A stretch of DNA of 64,000 nucleotides from Kuafuiihalomonas sp039024635 (GTDB lineage: Bacteria; Myxococcota; Kuafuiibacteriia; Kuafuiibacteriales; Kuafuiibacteriaceae), in assembly GCA_039024635.1 (NCBI GenBank), contig JBCCQA010000015.1:1-64000 (forward strand). Direction: 5' to 3'. The notes beneath the pieces are model-generated. The model was not told the DNA's origin. It did no database searches and worked only from the letters and a program-made list of their open reading frames with translations. Both the position numbers and the translations under genes were made by a program. Positions 44,544-53,426 of the stretch are shown here, piece by piece (position 1 is the first letter of the stretch; every line of letters starts with the position of its first letter).

Positions 44544-47500
44544 GTTGGCTGCCCAAACCCGACTTCCTCCATGAACCCAGACAGGGCGACCTGGTGGTGG
44601 AGGCATCAGCCGGTACCGGCAAGACCTTTACCATCGAGCACTTGGTCCTGGACGCCGTGTTGGGGGGGCTGCTGATCGAAGAGATCCTGGTCATTACCTT
44701 CACCGAGAAGGCGGCGGCTGAGCTCGCTCATCGACTGCGAGGTCTCTTCGCTCGGGCGAGCGAGCAGGCCTTGGCGCGACCGCCACCTGGACCGGCGTGG
44801 CGACTGGACGACACTGCACAAGACCGGCTCCGCGCCGCCAGGCTCGGCCTGGCCCGAGCTAGGATCTCGACCATCCACGGCTTCTGTCAGCGGGTAGGCA
44901 GCGAGCAGGGTCTCCTCAGCGGTCGCCCCTTCGAGCAGGTGCTGGTCTCGGAGAGTCTGGTCTTCGAGCATGCTTTTCGGCGGGTCGTCCATGGAGCCTC
45001 TTCCAAGCCCGCCCTCGCCTCGTGGCTCGCGGCCTGGACCCGGCGGGCCCCCCTCGCCAAGCTCGAGAGTCGGGCCAAGGCGGTCTGGAACCTCGGCGCG
45101 GAGGTGAGCCCGAGCTTCGCACCCGCAGCCTGGACGGAAGCCTGGTCCCAGATCCTGACCGTCGATCGAAGCGCCTGGATCCGCAGAGCGGCCGAAGGCC
45201 CCGGGCGCCTGAGAGGGGGAACGGCCAAGCTCCTTCGATGGCTCGCCGACGCGCCGGGCCCCGAGCAAGGCCTCGTCGACGCTCCGGACGGATGGACCAA
45301 GCTGGCCCGGGAGCTGGCACCGCTGCTCCCGGAGCCGGGTCCATTGGACCGCCTCAGGGCGTCTTGGGCCCCGCCGCTTCCCGCCCTTCTTCACGTCCTC
45401 CGTCCCGAGCTCTTCGTCGAGGCCGAAGGCCTGAAGGGCGACCACTCCTGGCAGACCTACGACGACATGGTTCACAAGCTCGACGCGGGGCTCGATGATC
45501 CCGAGCTACGGGCTCAGGTGCGGGCCCAGATCAGGCTCGCCTTGGTGGACGAGTTTCAGGATACCGACAGCACCCAATGGCGGATCCTGCAGCGCCTTTT
45601 CGAAGGCCACTGTCCGCTCATCCTGGTCGGAGACCCCAAGCAGTCCATCTACGGTTTTCGGGGCGCCGACGTCGGCGTCTTCGGCCGGGCCATTGCCGAC
45701 CTGACTAAGGCAGACCGCCTAGCCCTCGACCGTTGTCACCGATCCACCCCCGAGCTCATCCGCTGCATCAACGCCGCCTTCGCCCCGGGCGGGATCCTGC
45801 GGGGCATGGAGCATCGACCCGTCACTTCGGCCCGGGCGCCTGCCTTGGGCCTGCGTCGGCGAGGCCGGCTTCTTCCTCCGGTGCGGCTGTTGCCCGTCGA
45901 GCTGGAGTGCGCGCCTGTGCGTCAGGTTCGACGGCAATGGGCGCGAGCGGTGGTGCGCCACGTCGTCGAGCTTCTCGACGGCGGCGTGACCCGAGCCGAT
46001 GATGCACCGCTTCAGCCCGAGGACGTCTTCGTTCTTTGTCGGACCACGCAGGAAGGGCGTTCGATCGCCGAGCAACTGCGCGAGGCTCGGGTGCCGGTTC
46101 AGCTCTTCGAGCGCGAGGGCGTTCTCCGCGGACCCGAAGCGGGTCTAGTGTTGGACCTTCTGCGCGGACTCGTCGATCCCGACCGGTCCGGTCCCGCCGC
46201 CCGGGCTTGGCTGACCCCTTTCTTCGGGCTGGAGCCGGCTCAGCTGGCCCACGTCCGGGACCTGGCTTCGGACCATCCTCTCGTGCTCGACCTCAGGACC
46301 TGGTCCGAGCTTGCTCGTCGTCGAGACTGGGGCGGCTTGTTTCGCCGGCTCCTGGACGCCGCGACGCCTCGCTGTCGGGCTGCGCCCGAACGCTGGGGCG
46401 CGATCGAAGCCCAGCGCCGGATCATGGCCGAGCTCGGCGCCTTGGTTCGCCGCAGAGGCGCCTCGTTGGAGGAGCTCATTCGATGGCTAGAAGAAGGTCT
46501 GGGCGGAGAGGGGGCTGAGCCCAGCGAGACCAAAGGCGCAGTGCGGGTGAGCACCATGCACGCCGCGAAGGGCCTGGAGAGCGAGGTCGTCGTCCTTTTC
46601 GGAGGCTTGGGTCGACCTCGCCGTCCGATGCTACCTCACCGAACGCCTGATGGAGTTTGGCGGGTGCACGCGGGAGGCGAAGTACCGCCCGAAGCCGAGG
46701 CTCAGGCCGAAGCGGAAGAGGAACGTCTGCTGTATGTCGCCCTGACCCGCGCCCGCAGCCTCCTCGTCTTGCCCCGCTTCGACGCTGAGCCCGAGGGCCC
46801 AATCCGTCACTTGATGCGCGGTCTAGTGGCCATCGAGGACCTCCCCAAGGCCTGCGAGACCCCGGCTCTCCCCGAGGCCAAGGTACATCCTCGACCCGGG
46901 CCCGAGCCGGCCGCACCCTGGCCCACGATCGAGGTCCAGCTGGGCCGCTTCGAGACCTCCTTCTCCGATCTGAAGCGGCGAACGTCCCAGGAGCGAGACG
47001 ACCCCGTACTCGATCGCCCCAGCCTCGAACCCGAACTGCCGGGAGGTGCAGGCATGGGGCGCTGTCTGCACGGTCTACTGGAGCGAGGCCAATGGGGCGC
47101 GTGGAGTACCGAAGAGATCGAAGAGGCCCTCGAGCAAGAAGGCCTGCCCCGCCATCATGGCGCCGGGGTGGAAGCGCTGCTCACCAGGACCGTTCAGCGC
47201 GGCTGGGCACTCCCCGGTCGATCTCCGTTCCGACTGCTGGATGGACATCGCCACATTCGAGAGCTCGACTTCACCTGGTATCAGCCCGGAGCTTCCGCCT
47301 TCATCCGGGGCTTCGTCGACCTCGTGCTGGAGCTCGACGATGGAGTGTGGGTCCTGGACTACAAGTCCGATGTTCTTCCGGACTACGAGGCGGAGCACTT
47401 GGACCAGCACGTCCGTGAGGCCTACGGCCTTCAGGCCGATCTCTACGCGGCCGCCGTTCAGGCCCACCTCGCCCAGAGCCGCAGCGAAGCTAAGGTACGA

Positions 47501-47641
47501 GGGGTGGCCTACCTCTTCCTCCGGTCAGAACCGAAGGCCGAGGACCAGGCCCATGGGCTCTGGGCCCGTCGCCTCGACGGAGGAGAGTCGGAGCGGGTGA
47601 GCCGAGCCTTGAAGGAGCGTGGGCATGTTCGAGCTCGATGA
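44534..47641 (+). CDS. recB: Exodeoxyribonuclease V subunit beta (RecB)
   Basis: This is the 1,035-residue UvrD-like helicase plus nuclease of RecBCD. The P-loop is ASAGTGKT (24-31). Motif II is LVDEFQDTD, motif III GDPKQSIYGFRGAD, and a late helicase motif reads VSTMHAAKGLESEVV. The C-terminal nuclease has GRCLHGLLE, RGFVDLVLELDDG and VLDYKSD, so cutting residues are intact. The ATG at 44534 (MPMSWLPKPD) lies ten bases after GGGGAGG; a second ATG at 44540 overlaps the recC stop and is equally possible. It is coupled to recC and recD. Confidence 0.95.
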   Translation: MPMSWLPKPDFLHEPRQGDLVVEASAGTGKTFTIEHLVLDAVLGGLLIEEILVITFTEKAAAELAHRLRGLFARASEQALARPPPGPAWRLDDTAQDRLRAARLGLARARISTIHGFCQRVGSEQGLLSGRPFEQVLVSESLVFEHAFRRVVHGASSKPALASWLAAWTRRAPLAKLESRAKAVWNLGAEVSPSFAPAAWTEAWSQILTVDRSAWIRRAAEGPGRLRGGTAKLLRWLADAPGPEQGLVDAPDGWTKLARELAPLLPEPGPLDRLRASWAPPLPALLHVLRPELFVEAEGLKGDHSWQTYDDMVHKLDAGLDDPELRAQVRAQIRLALVDEFQDTDSTQWRILQRLFEGHCPLILVGDPKQSIYGFRGADVGVFGRAIADLTKADRLALDRCHRSTPELIRCINAAFAPGGILRGMEHRPVTSARAPALGLRRRGRLLPPVRLLPVELECAPVRQVRRQWARAVVRHVVELLDGGVTRADDAPLQPEDVFVLCRTTQEGRSIAEQLREARVPVQLFEREGVLRGPEAGLVLDLLRGLVDPDRSGPAARAWLTPFFGLEPAQLAHVRDLASDHPLVLDLRTWSELARRRDWGGLFRRLLDAATPRCRAAPERWGAIEAQRRIMAELGALVRRRGASLEELIRWLEEGLGGEGAEPSETKGAVRVSTMHAAKGLESEVVVLFGGLGRPRRPMLPHRTPDGVWRVHAGGEVPPEAEAQAEAEEERLLYVALTRARSLLVLPRFDAEPEGPIRHLMRGLVAIEDLPKACETPALPEAKVHPRPGPEPAAPWPTIEVQLGRFETSFSDLKRRTSQERDDPVLDRPSLEPELPGGAGMGRCLHGLLERGQWGAWSTEEIEEALEQEGLPRHHGAGVEALLTRTVQRGWALPGRSPFRLLDGHRHIRELDFTWYQPGASAFIRGFVDLVLELDDGVWVLDYKSDVLPDYEAEHLDQHVREAYGLQADLYAAAVQAHLAQSRSEAKVRGVAYLFLRSEPKAEDQAHGLWARRLDGGESERVSRALKERGHVRAR

Positions 47642-49133
47642 GTGGGAGCGGGCGTGGCGAGCGCGCCTGCCGGAAGGCCTTCCCGAGACCGTCGTGGAGG
47701 GGAGCTTCGGCATCATGGCGTCGCTTTCGACCGAGAGCCCGGACGTCCTGGCACTACTGCTGGACGTCTTCACGGACCTCCACCGTGGCTCGACCCGGAC
47801 ACGCTTGGGCCCGTCCTTCAGTCTGCCCGGTCGGGACACTTCCAAAGGTAAAGGGCCGCTCGTCGAGGCTGGTCTCCTGGTCGACCTCGGAGAATGGGTG
47901 GCGGGCGCGACGGTGCATCGACAGGAGCGCTCGATCCAAGAGGCCCTGCGGGCGCGAGCCCACCGCACCCTGGACACGGATCAGGGCGCCCGAATGCGAA
48001 GCGCCGTGGACCGAGGGGGCGCACTCGGCGACGATCAGCGAGCGGCTCTGGAGAAAGCCTGCCAGGCCAGCACCCTGGCCATCGTGGGCGGTCCCGGTAC
48101 CGGCAAGACCTGGCTCACGGCCCTCATCGTGGAGGCCTGGCTCGAAGCCGGGTTGCCGAGCCGGCGGATCGCCTGCCTGACGCCGACGGGAAAGGCCAGT
48201 CAAAGACTGGGTGAGGCCTTGGGCGCGCTGCCCGTGCCCTCTCCCCAAACGCTACACCGCATGCTGGGCTGGGGATCGCGGTCCAGGACCCGGGAGTCGG
48301 AGCCGCTCCCGGTGGACGCGGTGCTGGTGGACGAGGCCAGCATGGTGGACCTGGACCTGATGGAGCGCCTTCTCCTCCAGCTGGACCCCGAGCGTCTGGT
48401 CCTCGTCGGCGACCCGGCCCAGCTCCCCTCGGTCGCGGCCGGGGCTCCGTTTCGGGACTTGGTCGAGCACCACCCCGAGTGGGTGGCTCGGCTCGAAGTT
48501 GGGCGCCGCCAGAACGACCCCCTGACTCGCTTCGCTCGGGCGGTGGCCGAAGGCCAGGCCGAGCCGGTCCGGACGGAGACCTTGCCACCGCCCGAGGCAG
48601 AAGGCGTGTTCCTCGCTCCCTTCGATCCTGGGTTGCTGGAGAGTTGGGCCCGAACCCGCCTCGGACGACCCGGACAACAGGTGCTGACGGTCCTTCGTGG
48701 CGGCGGCAACGGAGCCGAACGCACCAACCAACGCCTCACGAGCTGGCGGAGATCCGCCGATCCAGGCGCCCTGCACCCCGAGGGTCAGCCCTTGATGGTC
48801 ACCCGCAACGACTACGGTCGTCGCCTCTTCAACGGCGAGGTCGGCCGGGTCGAAGGGGGCCAGGTGGTCTTCGAGCGGGCCCAAGAGAAGCGCCGCTTCC
48901 CGATGGGGAGTCTGGCATTGACCCCGGCCGACGCCATCACGGTCCACAAGGCCCAAGGTTCGGAGTTCGAGAGCGTACTCCTGCTGCTGCCTGATCGGCC
49001 CCATCCCCTCGTCGACCGCGCGCTCCTCTACACCGCGGTCACGCGGGCCCGTCGCCAGGTCGTCATCGTCGGTGGCGAAGAGACTTGGCGAGCTGGCCTC
49101 GCGGCCACCCGCCACCGAAGGACCTCGGCTTGA
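47625..49133 (+). CDS. recD: Exodeoxyribonuclease V subunit alpha (RecD)
   Basis: This is the 502-residue 5'-3' helicase of RecBCD. The P-loop is GGPGTGKT (155-162). Walker B/DEAS reads VLVDEASMVD, followed by VGDPAQLPSVAAG, and the C-terminal motif is DAITVHKAQGSEFESVL. It is shorter than E. coli RecD (608), as is common outside enterics. The ATG at 47625 follows GGAG by nine bases and lies inside the 3' end of recB. The stop overlaps rsmE. Confidence 0.94.
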   Translation: MFELDEWERAWRARLPEGLPETVVEGSFGIMASLSTESPDVLALLLDVFTDLHRGSTRTRLGPSFSLPGRDTSKGKGPLVEAGLLVDLGEWVAGATVHRQERSIQEALRARAHRTLDTDQGARMRSAVDRGGALGDDQRAALEKACQASTLAIVGGPGTGKTWLTALIVEAWLEAGLPSRRIACLTPTGKASQRLGEALGALPVPSPQTLHRMLGWGSRSRTRESEPLPVDAVLVDEASMVDLDLMERLLLQLDPERLVLVGDPAQLPSVAAGAPFRDLVEHHPEWVARLEVGRRQNDPLTRFARAVAEGQAEPVRTETLPPPEAEGVFLAPFDPGLLESWARTRLGRPGQQVLTVLRGGGNGAERTNQRLTSWRRSADPGALHPEGQPLMVTRNDYGRRLFNGEVGRVEGGQVVFERAQEKRRFPMGSLALTPADAITVHKAQGSEFESVLLLLPDRPHPLVDRALLYTAVTRARRQVVIVGGEETWRAGLAATRHRRTSA

Positions 49134-49837
49134 ATCTCCTTCTCCTCGACGAGTCCGATCGAAGCGAGGGCGGCTTCGAGGTCGGGGGTCGACGGGCCCA
49201 ACATCTATTGCAGACCATGGGTGTGGTCCCCGGGGACCAGCTCTGGGCGGGCCTGAACGACGGTCCCAAGGGCCGGCTTCGGGTCGTGGCCGTCCAGGAG
49301 GGGCGGGTTCGGCTTCAGGGTGACCTCGACGAGCCGGCGGACCGACCTCGCCTGGGGCTGATCCTGGCCGTTCCCCGCCCCAAGTTCCTACGGAAGCTGG
49401 TGCCCCAGGTCTGCGCGCTGGGCATCGCCAGGCTCGATCTGGTCCGCAGTTGGCGGGTTCCGCGGAGCTTCCTGGGGAGCCCGGCCCTCGCGGCTGGCGG
49501 ATTGGAGGCCGAGATGGACGAGGGCCGCGCCCAGGGTCAGTGGACCCATCGGGTCGGGCTCCACTACTGGTCCCGCTTCGAAGAGCTGCCCTTGGGCCAG
49601 GATAGCGATAGCCCGGGCAGCCGCTGGGTCGCGGTCCCCGGGAGGCCGCCCGCGAAGCGGGCTTGGGGCGATCCAGTGGTGGCGATCGGCCCTGAACGAG
49701 GTTGGACGCCCCACGAGGTGGGGCGTTTCCAAGCGGCAGGCTTCGAGCTGGTAGGGCTTGGACCGGGGATCCTGCGCGTGGATACCGCCTGCATCGCGGG
49801 ACTCTCCCGGGCCGCCCGAGATCTCGAGCAGGGCTGA
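49130..49837 (+). CDS. rsmE: 16S rRNA (uracil(1498)-N3)-methyltransferase
   Basis: This is a 235-residue SPOUT methyltransferase with a trefoil knot that methylates U1498 in helix 44 of 16S rRNA. The SAM-binding knot shows IGPERGWTPHE and LGPGILRVDTACIAGL, close to the family pattern GPEGGFxxxE and LGxRILRxETA; Gly in place of Arg in the second is unusual. The start is TTG at 49130, overlapping the recD stop (TTGA), since no ATG or GTG lies nearby in frame. It is last in the recCBD run. Confidence 0.92.
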   Translation: MNLLLLDESDRSEGGFEVGGRRAQHLLQTMGVVPGDQLWAGLNDGPKGRLRVVAVQEGRVRLQGDLDEPADRPRLGLILAVPRPKFLRKLVPQVCALGIARLDLVRSWRVPRSFLGSPALAAGGLEAEMDEGRAQGQWTHRVGLHYWSRFEELPLGQDSDSPGSRWVAVPGRPPAKRAWGDPVVAIGPERGWTPHEVGRFQAAGFELVGLGPGILRVDTACIAGLSRAARDLEQG

Positions 49838-49841
49838 ATCG

Positions 49842-49870
49842 TTGTGGCCCAGGTCGGGCTAGGCTAGGAT
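49842..49870 (+). promoter_or_regulatory. Candidate sigma70 promoter of the structured RNA
   Basis: TTGTGG (49842-49847), a 17-base spacer and TAGGAT (49865-49870) form a reasonable housekeeping promoter just past the rsmE stop. It would start transcripts near 49877, shortly before the first hairpin of the RNA described next. Confidence 0.5.
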
Positions 49871-49876
49871 CCGAGC

Positions 49877-50161
49877 ATCGTCCGAGACGACGGCGACTGT
49901 TTGACGGTCCGCCCACCACCGGGGAGCGATCCCCGTACAACAAGGAATACGTCGGCTGGTTCGAGCGAAGCTCACCAGTGGTCGACGTGCCGGCGAGAAA
50001 CGCCGGGGGAGGGTCAAGCGCACGTGAAAAATTCTGATTGTCTCTCGAGGGACGCGACGTAGCTCGGCTCGTCCCTCTCTCGTAGAGGCGGAGCCAACCG
50101 GGAGCCCCTAGGGCTCCGGTCGGACGCAAGGCGGCGGACCCCCGGGTTCGCCGCCTTTTTT
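49877..50161 (+). ncRNA. Candidate stand-alone structured RNA of about 285 nt
   Basis: The 388-base gap between rsmE and the next gene holds no convincing frame but a chain of hairpins: 49878-49890 (TCGTC/GACGA), 49892-49913, 49920-49935 (CGGGGA with a GCGA tetraloop), 49950-49987 (nested stems CGTCG, CTGG, GAGC), 49990-50006 (CCGGCG/CGCCGG), 50047-50077 (GAGGGACG/CGTCCCTC), 50097-50120 and a terminator at 50130-50161. With the promoter at 49842 this fits a small RNA gene. No SRP, tmRNA, RNase P or 6S signature was seen. It could instead be a long leader of the lipoprotein gene at 50226, where the terminator would attenuate. Confidence 0.6.
50130..50161 (+). terminator. Rho-independent terminator with six T
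   Basis: GGCGGCGGA (50130-50138) pairs with TTCGCCGCC (50147-50155, one G-U pair) around an 8-base loop and is followed by six T (50156-50161). GGCGGA at about 50088-50093 could pair with the same 3' arm instead, a possible anti-terminator. It ends the structured RNA and separates it from the lipoprotein gene by about 65 bases. Confidence 0.88.
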
Positions 50162-50225
50162 ACATTCAACGCCGAGGGTCGGACGGCCGGGCCAGAATCC
50201 CCCCCAAGCTGGTAAGGGGGGCGTG

Positions 50226-53200
50226 ATGCGACGGACATGGGCAAGGCTCGGACTCCTGGCGGCGTTGTCTGGGCCGGGGTGCGGGGAGTCGGACCCCCAA
50301 GACGGGAACGGTGGGATGGTCAGCTCACCGGTCCAGGTCGACAACCTCATCAGATTCGGGGAAGTGCCTGCTTTTGCCCGGGTTCGGGAGACGACCCTGC
50401 TGATCCGGACCAATGCCGAGCCTCAGAGGCTCCTGGAATTCCAGGAGATTGAGGGCTTCACGGGGGATGGCTATCGTTTCGCCCTCGAAACCACGCTTCA
50501 GAATCTGCCCCTTCCAGCCCAGCCCCTCAGTGTCGAGTTTTCCTTCGAAGCCCGGCGTGAGCTCGACGGACAAGTCTCGGCCCGGGGGCGCTTCGTCTTC
50601 GAGTCCGGTCAAATGGCCGAGATCGTCCTGACGGCCCGCACCGCCCAGGCCCTGAGCGTCGAGCCCACAGAGCTCGAATTCGGTACCATCATCACCGGCC
50701 TCACCGAGGAGCGGAGCGTCACCATCCGGAACCTCTTGAGTCGGTCGGTGCCCGTCTACGCCCAGGTGGACGGTGGACGGGCGGCGGTCGACCCCGTGGA
50801 AGGGGTGGCTCGCTTTGAGGTCGACGCAGCCGTCGAAGGCAGCGGCATTCTGGCCTCCGCCAATCCCCTGGCGCCTGGCGCTTCGGTCGAGGTTCCCTTC
50901 ATCTTCTTCGCCGACTCAGCGACACCGAACAGGGACCTGGCGACCTGGCGGGTGGGTCCCTGCCCTTCCCTGGACGACTGCGGGACCACCATCACCCTGC
51001 GGGGGGAACCGCTGCGTGCCCCAATCGTGTGCACAGGACCTGGGGTCGTGGACGGCGCGGTCGACGTAGGCATCCTCAATCCTCCCGACGACTTCCAGAC
51101 GGTTCTCAATTGCGAAGCCCAAACTCCCATTCGCTTGGACTCGGTGATCCCGCCCGGGTTCGACACTGGCTTCTCGATCTTCACCGAGACCGTCACGCCC
51201 CGCACCCTGGCCCAAGGGGACAGCTTCGACATCGAGCTGAGCTTCGACCCTACCGACCTGCCACCAGGGGACGACGCCGAAAACGCCGACATCGAGCTCC
51301 GGATCGCCAACGTCGTGAGCATGACCGAGCTTGCGCCGGTTCGAATCCCCCTCGCGGGCGGCCACGGCTTTCCTGTCCTGAGCACCTCGGCCGACCTGCT
51401 CGAATACCGCTCGGTTCGAAGCGGAGACCAGAAGGTCCTTCGACTCCGAATCCGAAACGATGGGCCCGTCACTTTCGAGGGCCTGGCCGAGCTCCCGAAT
51501 GGCAGCGACTTCTCGGTCGAGGTTCCGCTCTTGGAGATCGAGCCCGGCGCCGTTCAGGAGATCGAGGTGGCCTTTGCCCCCACGATGAATGGCGAGCGGA
51601 GCGAGACCCTTCGCATCGCCAATCGAGACGAGCGACTGGACCAAGCTGAGCTCGTCGTCGACCTCGAGGTCCAGCTTCGTGGAACGGGGGTCGACCTCCC
51701 CGCCTGCACCCTGGCCCTATCGGCCGCGGCCTTCGACTTCGGACGGATCATCCGGGATCAAGAAGCCCGCAGCGTGCTCGCCCTGGAGAACTCGAGCGGC
51801 GAAGACTGCATCATCAACGGCATCGAGCTCAGCCTCGATACGGCCCCCGAGTTCTTCCTCGTGAGCCCGAGCGACCCGGCCTTCGAAGCACGATTGGCGC
51901 CCGGAGAGGCGCTCGAGATCGAGCTCGGCGTCCGATCCGACCGCGAAGTGGACGATGCGGGTCAGGACCTCGTCGGGAGCATTTCGGCCTATACGAGCTC
52001 GACATTCGGCAGCCGGAGCTTCGAACTGCGGGCCAACCAGCGCCTCCAGCCCGTGGTGGCCCAACCCAACTTCGCCGACCTACGCAACGGTACCGACCAA
52101 TGCCCTAGCTACGAGGTCCCCGTCGACTTGCTCAATGGAAGCGACGTCAACGTCACCGTCACCGGCGCGAGCCTGGCCGGGGTGGACGCCGACCACTTCA
52201 CGCTTCAGGTCCCGACCCCACCCTTCGACGTAGAGAGCCTGACTTCGGCTCGCTTCGACGTCGCCTATCTGCCGAACGAAGCCGACCCTGGTCTGCCGTC
52301 CTCGGCCGAGCTGCGCATCACCCTGGGCGATGCCGAGATGAATCCGATCATCGTGCCTCTCGTGGGCCGCGCAGCCGACCAGCCGGTGGTGGAGCACTTC
52401 ACCCAGGTCGAACCCAACGCAGCCGTGGCCTTCGCCGTACCTGCCTACCGCAGCTTCGCGGGGCAGCAGGTCGACAGCCTGCAGAACGAATGGATAAACG
52501 CCTTCGACGAGTTCTACGCCATCTTCTCGGACCAAGGGGTCGATCACCGCTTCGGATGGCTCACGGAACCCACTTTGGACCCGCGTGTTCCGCCACCCGG
52601 GACGCCCAACCAGTGCTTCTCGAGCTTCTCCTTCTCCGTACCCGCGGATATCTTCAACCACGATGGCCGCTGCGGCCTGTTCGCCAACGGCTCGATCAAT
52701 CAGCATTTGAGCAACTGGGTCGCGGTCGAGCCCAACGAGACGCCTTCCGTACGGGCCGCTTGGGCCGCTCAGTTCGCCAAGGGTGACCGCTCCTTCGAAA
52801 CCAACCGGATCCTGCGATCGGTGGCGGCTTCGGTCCGGCCTCTGCAGCGAGGCTGGAACGCCGAGGTCTACGACCAAGCCGACTACCGACATTTCGTGCT
52901 GACCCAGATCCGAGACGACCAGAGTAGCGACGTCGACCCCGTCTTCCTGGCCGACTTCATCCGCGCAGCCCGAGGCGCCCCTCGGTTCCAGTCCGTCGGC
53001 GCTTCGACCCTGGTGGGAGACCAGAACCTGGAGTGCGGCTCCATCGCTGGTCTCACCGAGGCCACCCCCCGCCTTCGAGACTTCGCCGACCGTATGGCCG
53101 GCGGGCTGAACTACTCCTTGTGCAGCGTCTCACCCGTCGAAGGCGCGGCCGCCATCGGCGAAGAGTCGGCGGGCCTTCGACGCCGCATCCGGCTTTCACG

Positions 53201-53375
53201 TCGAGCTTCGACGCCGAGCCTACGGGTCTTTGCCGACGGGGTCGAAGTCCCACAAGGCGGACTCGAAGTGGGCTGGGCCTACGATCCTGGGCTTCAGACC
53301 CTGAACTTGCAGGCCGAAAGCCTGCTCACGCCGGGGACCGAGGTCGAAGTCCAGTACACGCCCGCCTGCTTCTGA
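50226..53375 (+). CDS. Large choice-of-anchor (ASH/HYDIN-type) lipoprotein with degenerate VWA-like end
   Basis: This 1,049-residue protein has a lipoprotein signal (RLGLLAALSGPGC). Several immunoglobulin-like ASH/HYDIN (choice-of-anchor D) domains follow, marked by LEFGTIITGLTEERSVTIRN near 148 and FDFGRIIRDQEARSVLALEN near 500. From about residue 715 the pattern matches the VWA part of the giant protein at 9478: QNEWINAFDEFYAIFSDQGVD followed by HRFGWLTEP, then a late GLTEATPRLRDFADRMAGGLNYSL. The metal-site DxSxS is missing at the expected spot. ATG at 50226 after GGGGGG; a GTG three bases upstream is an alternative. It is probably a surface adhesion or scaffold protein. Confidence 0.82.
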   Translation: MRRTWARLGLLAALSGPGCGESDPQDGNGGMVSSPVQVDNLIRFGEVPAFARVRETTLLIRTNAEPQRLLEFQEIEGFTGDGYRFALETTLQNLPLPAQPLSVEFSFEARRELDGQVSARGRFVFESGQMAEIVLTARTAQALSVEPTELEFGTIITGLTEERSVTIRNLLSRSVPVYAQVDGGRAAVDPVEGVARFEVDAAVEGSGILASANPLAPGASVEVPFIFFADSATPNRDLATWRVGPCPSLDDCGTTITLRGEPLRAPIVCTGPGVVDGAVDVGILNPPDDFQTVLNCEAQTPIRLDSVIPPGFDTGFSIFTETVTPRTLAQGDSFDIELSFDPTDLPPGDDAENADIELRIANVVSMTELAPVRIPLAGGHGFPVLSTSADLLEYRSVRSGDQKVLRLRIRNDGPVTFEGLAELPNGSDFSVEVPLLEIEPGAVQEIEVAFAPTMNGERSETLRIANRDERLDQAELVVDLEVQLRGTGVDLPACTLALSAAAFDFGRIIRDQEARSVLALENSSGEDCIINGIELSLDTAPEFFLVSPSDPAFEARLAPGEALEIELGVRSDREVDDAGQDLVGSISAYTSSTFGSRSFELRANQRLQPVVAQPNFADLRNGTDQCPSYEVPVDLLNGSDVNVTVTGASLAGVDADHFTLQVPTPPFDVESLTSARFDVAYLPNEADPGLPSSAELRITLGDAEMNPIIVPLVGRAADQPVVEHFTQVEPNAAVAFAVPAYRSFAGQQVDSLQNEWINAFDEFYAIFSDQGVDHRFGWLTEPTLDPRVPPPGTPNQCFSSFSFSVPADIFNHDGRCGLFANGSINQHLSNWVAVEPNETPSVRAAWAAQFAKGDRSFETNRILRSVAASVRPLQRGWNAEVYDQADYRHFVLTQIRDDQSSDVDPVFLADFIRAARGAPRFQSVGASTLVGDQNLECGSIAGLTEATPRLRDFADRMAGGLNYSLCSVSPVEGAAAIGEESAGLRRRIRLSRRASTPSLRVFADGVEVPQGGLEVGWAYDPGLQTLNLQAESLLTPGTEVEVQYTPACF

Positions 53376-53426
53376 GCATCCCGCGCGGCAAGGGTAATCG
53401 AGGCCCGGCGGACAGCAGTCTGAACG

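Noticed and set aside
41745..49133. RecBCD as an accessory defence island
   Set aside because: Full-length, canonical subunits with rsmE behind them and no toxin, methylase or phage gene nearby; a housekeeping repair locus is the simpler reading.
50085..50161. GEMM-type c-di-GMP riboswitch
   Set aside because: GGACGCAAGGC near the terminator recalls the GEMM core, but the second helix is too short and the GGCAAACC element reads GCCAACC. Kept only as something for an Rfam scan to test.
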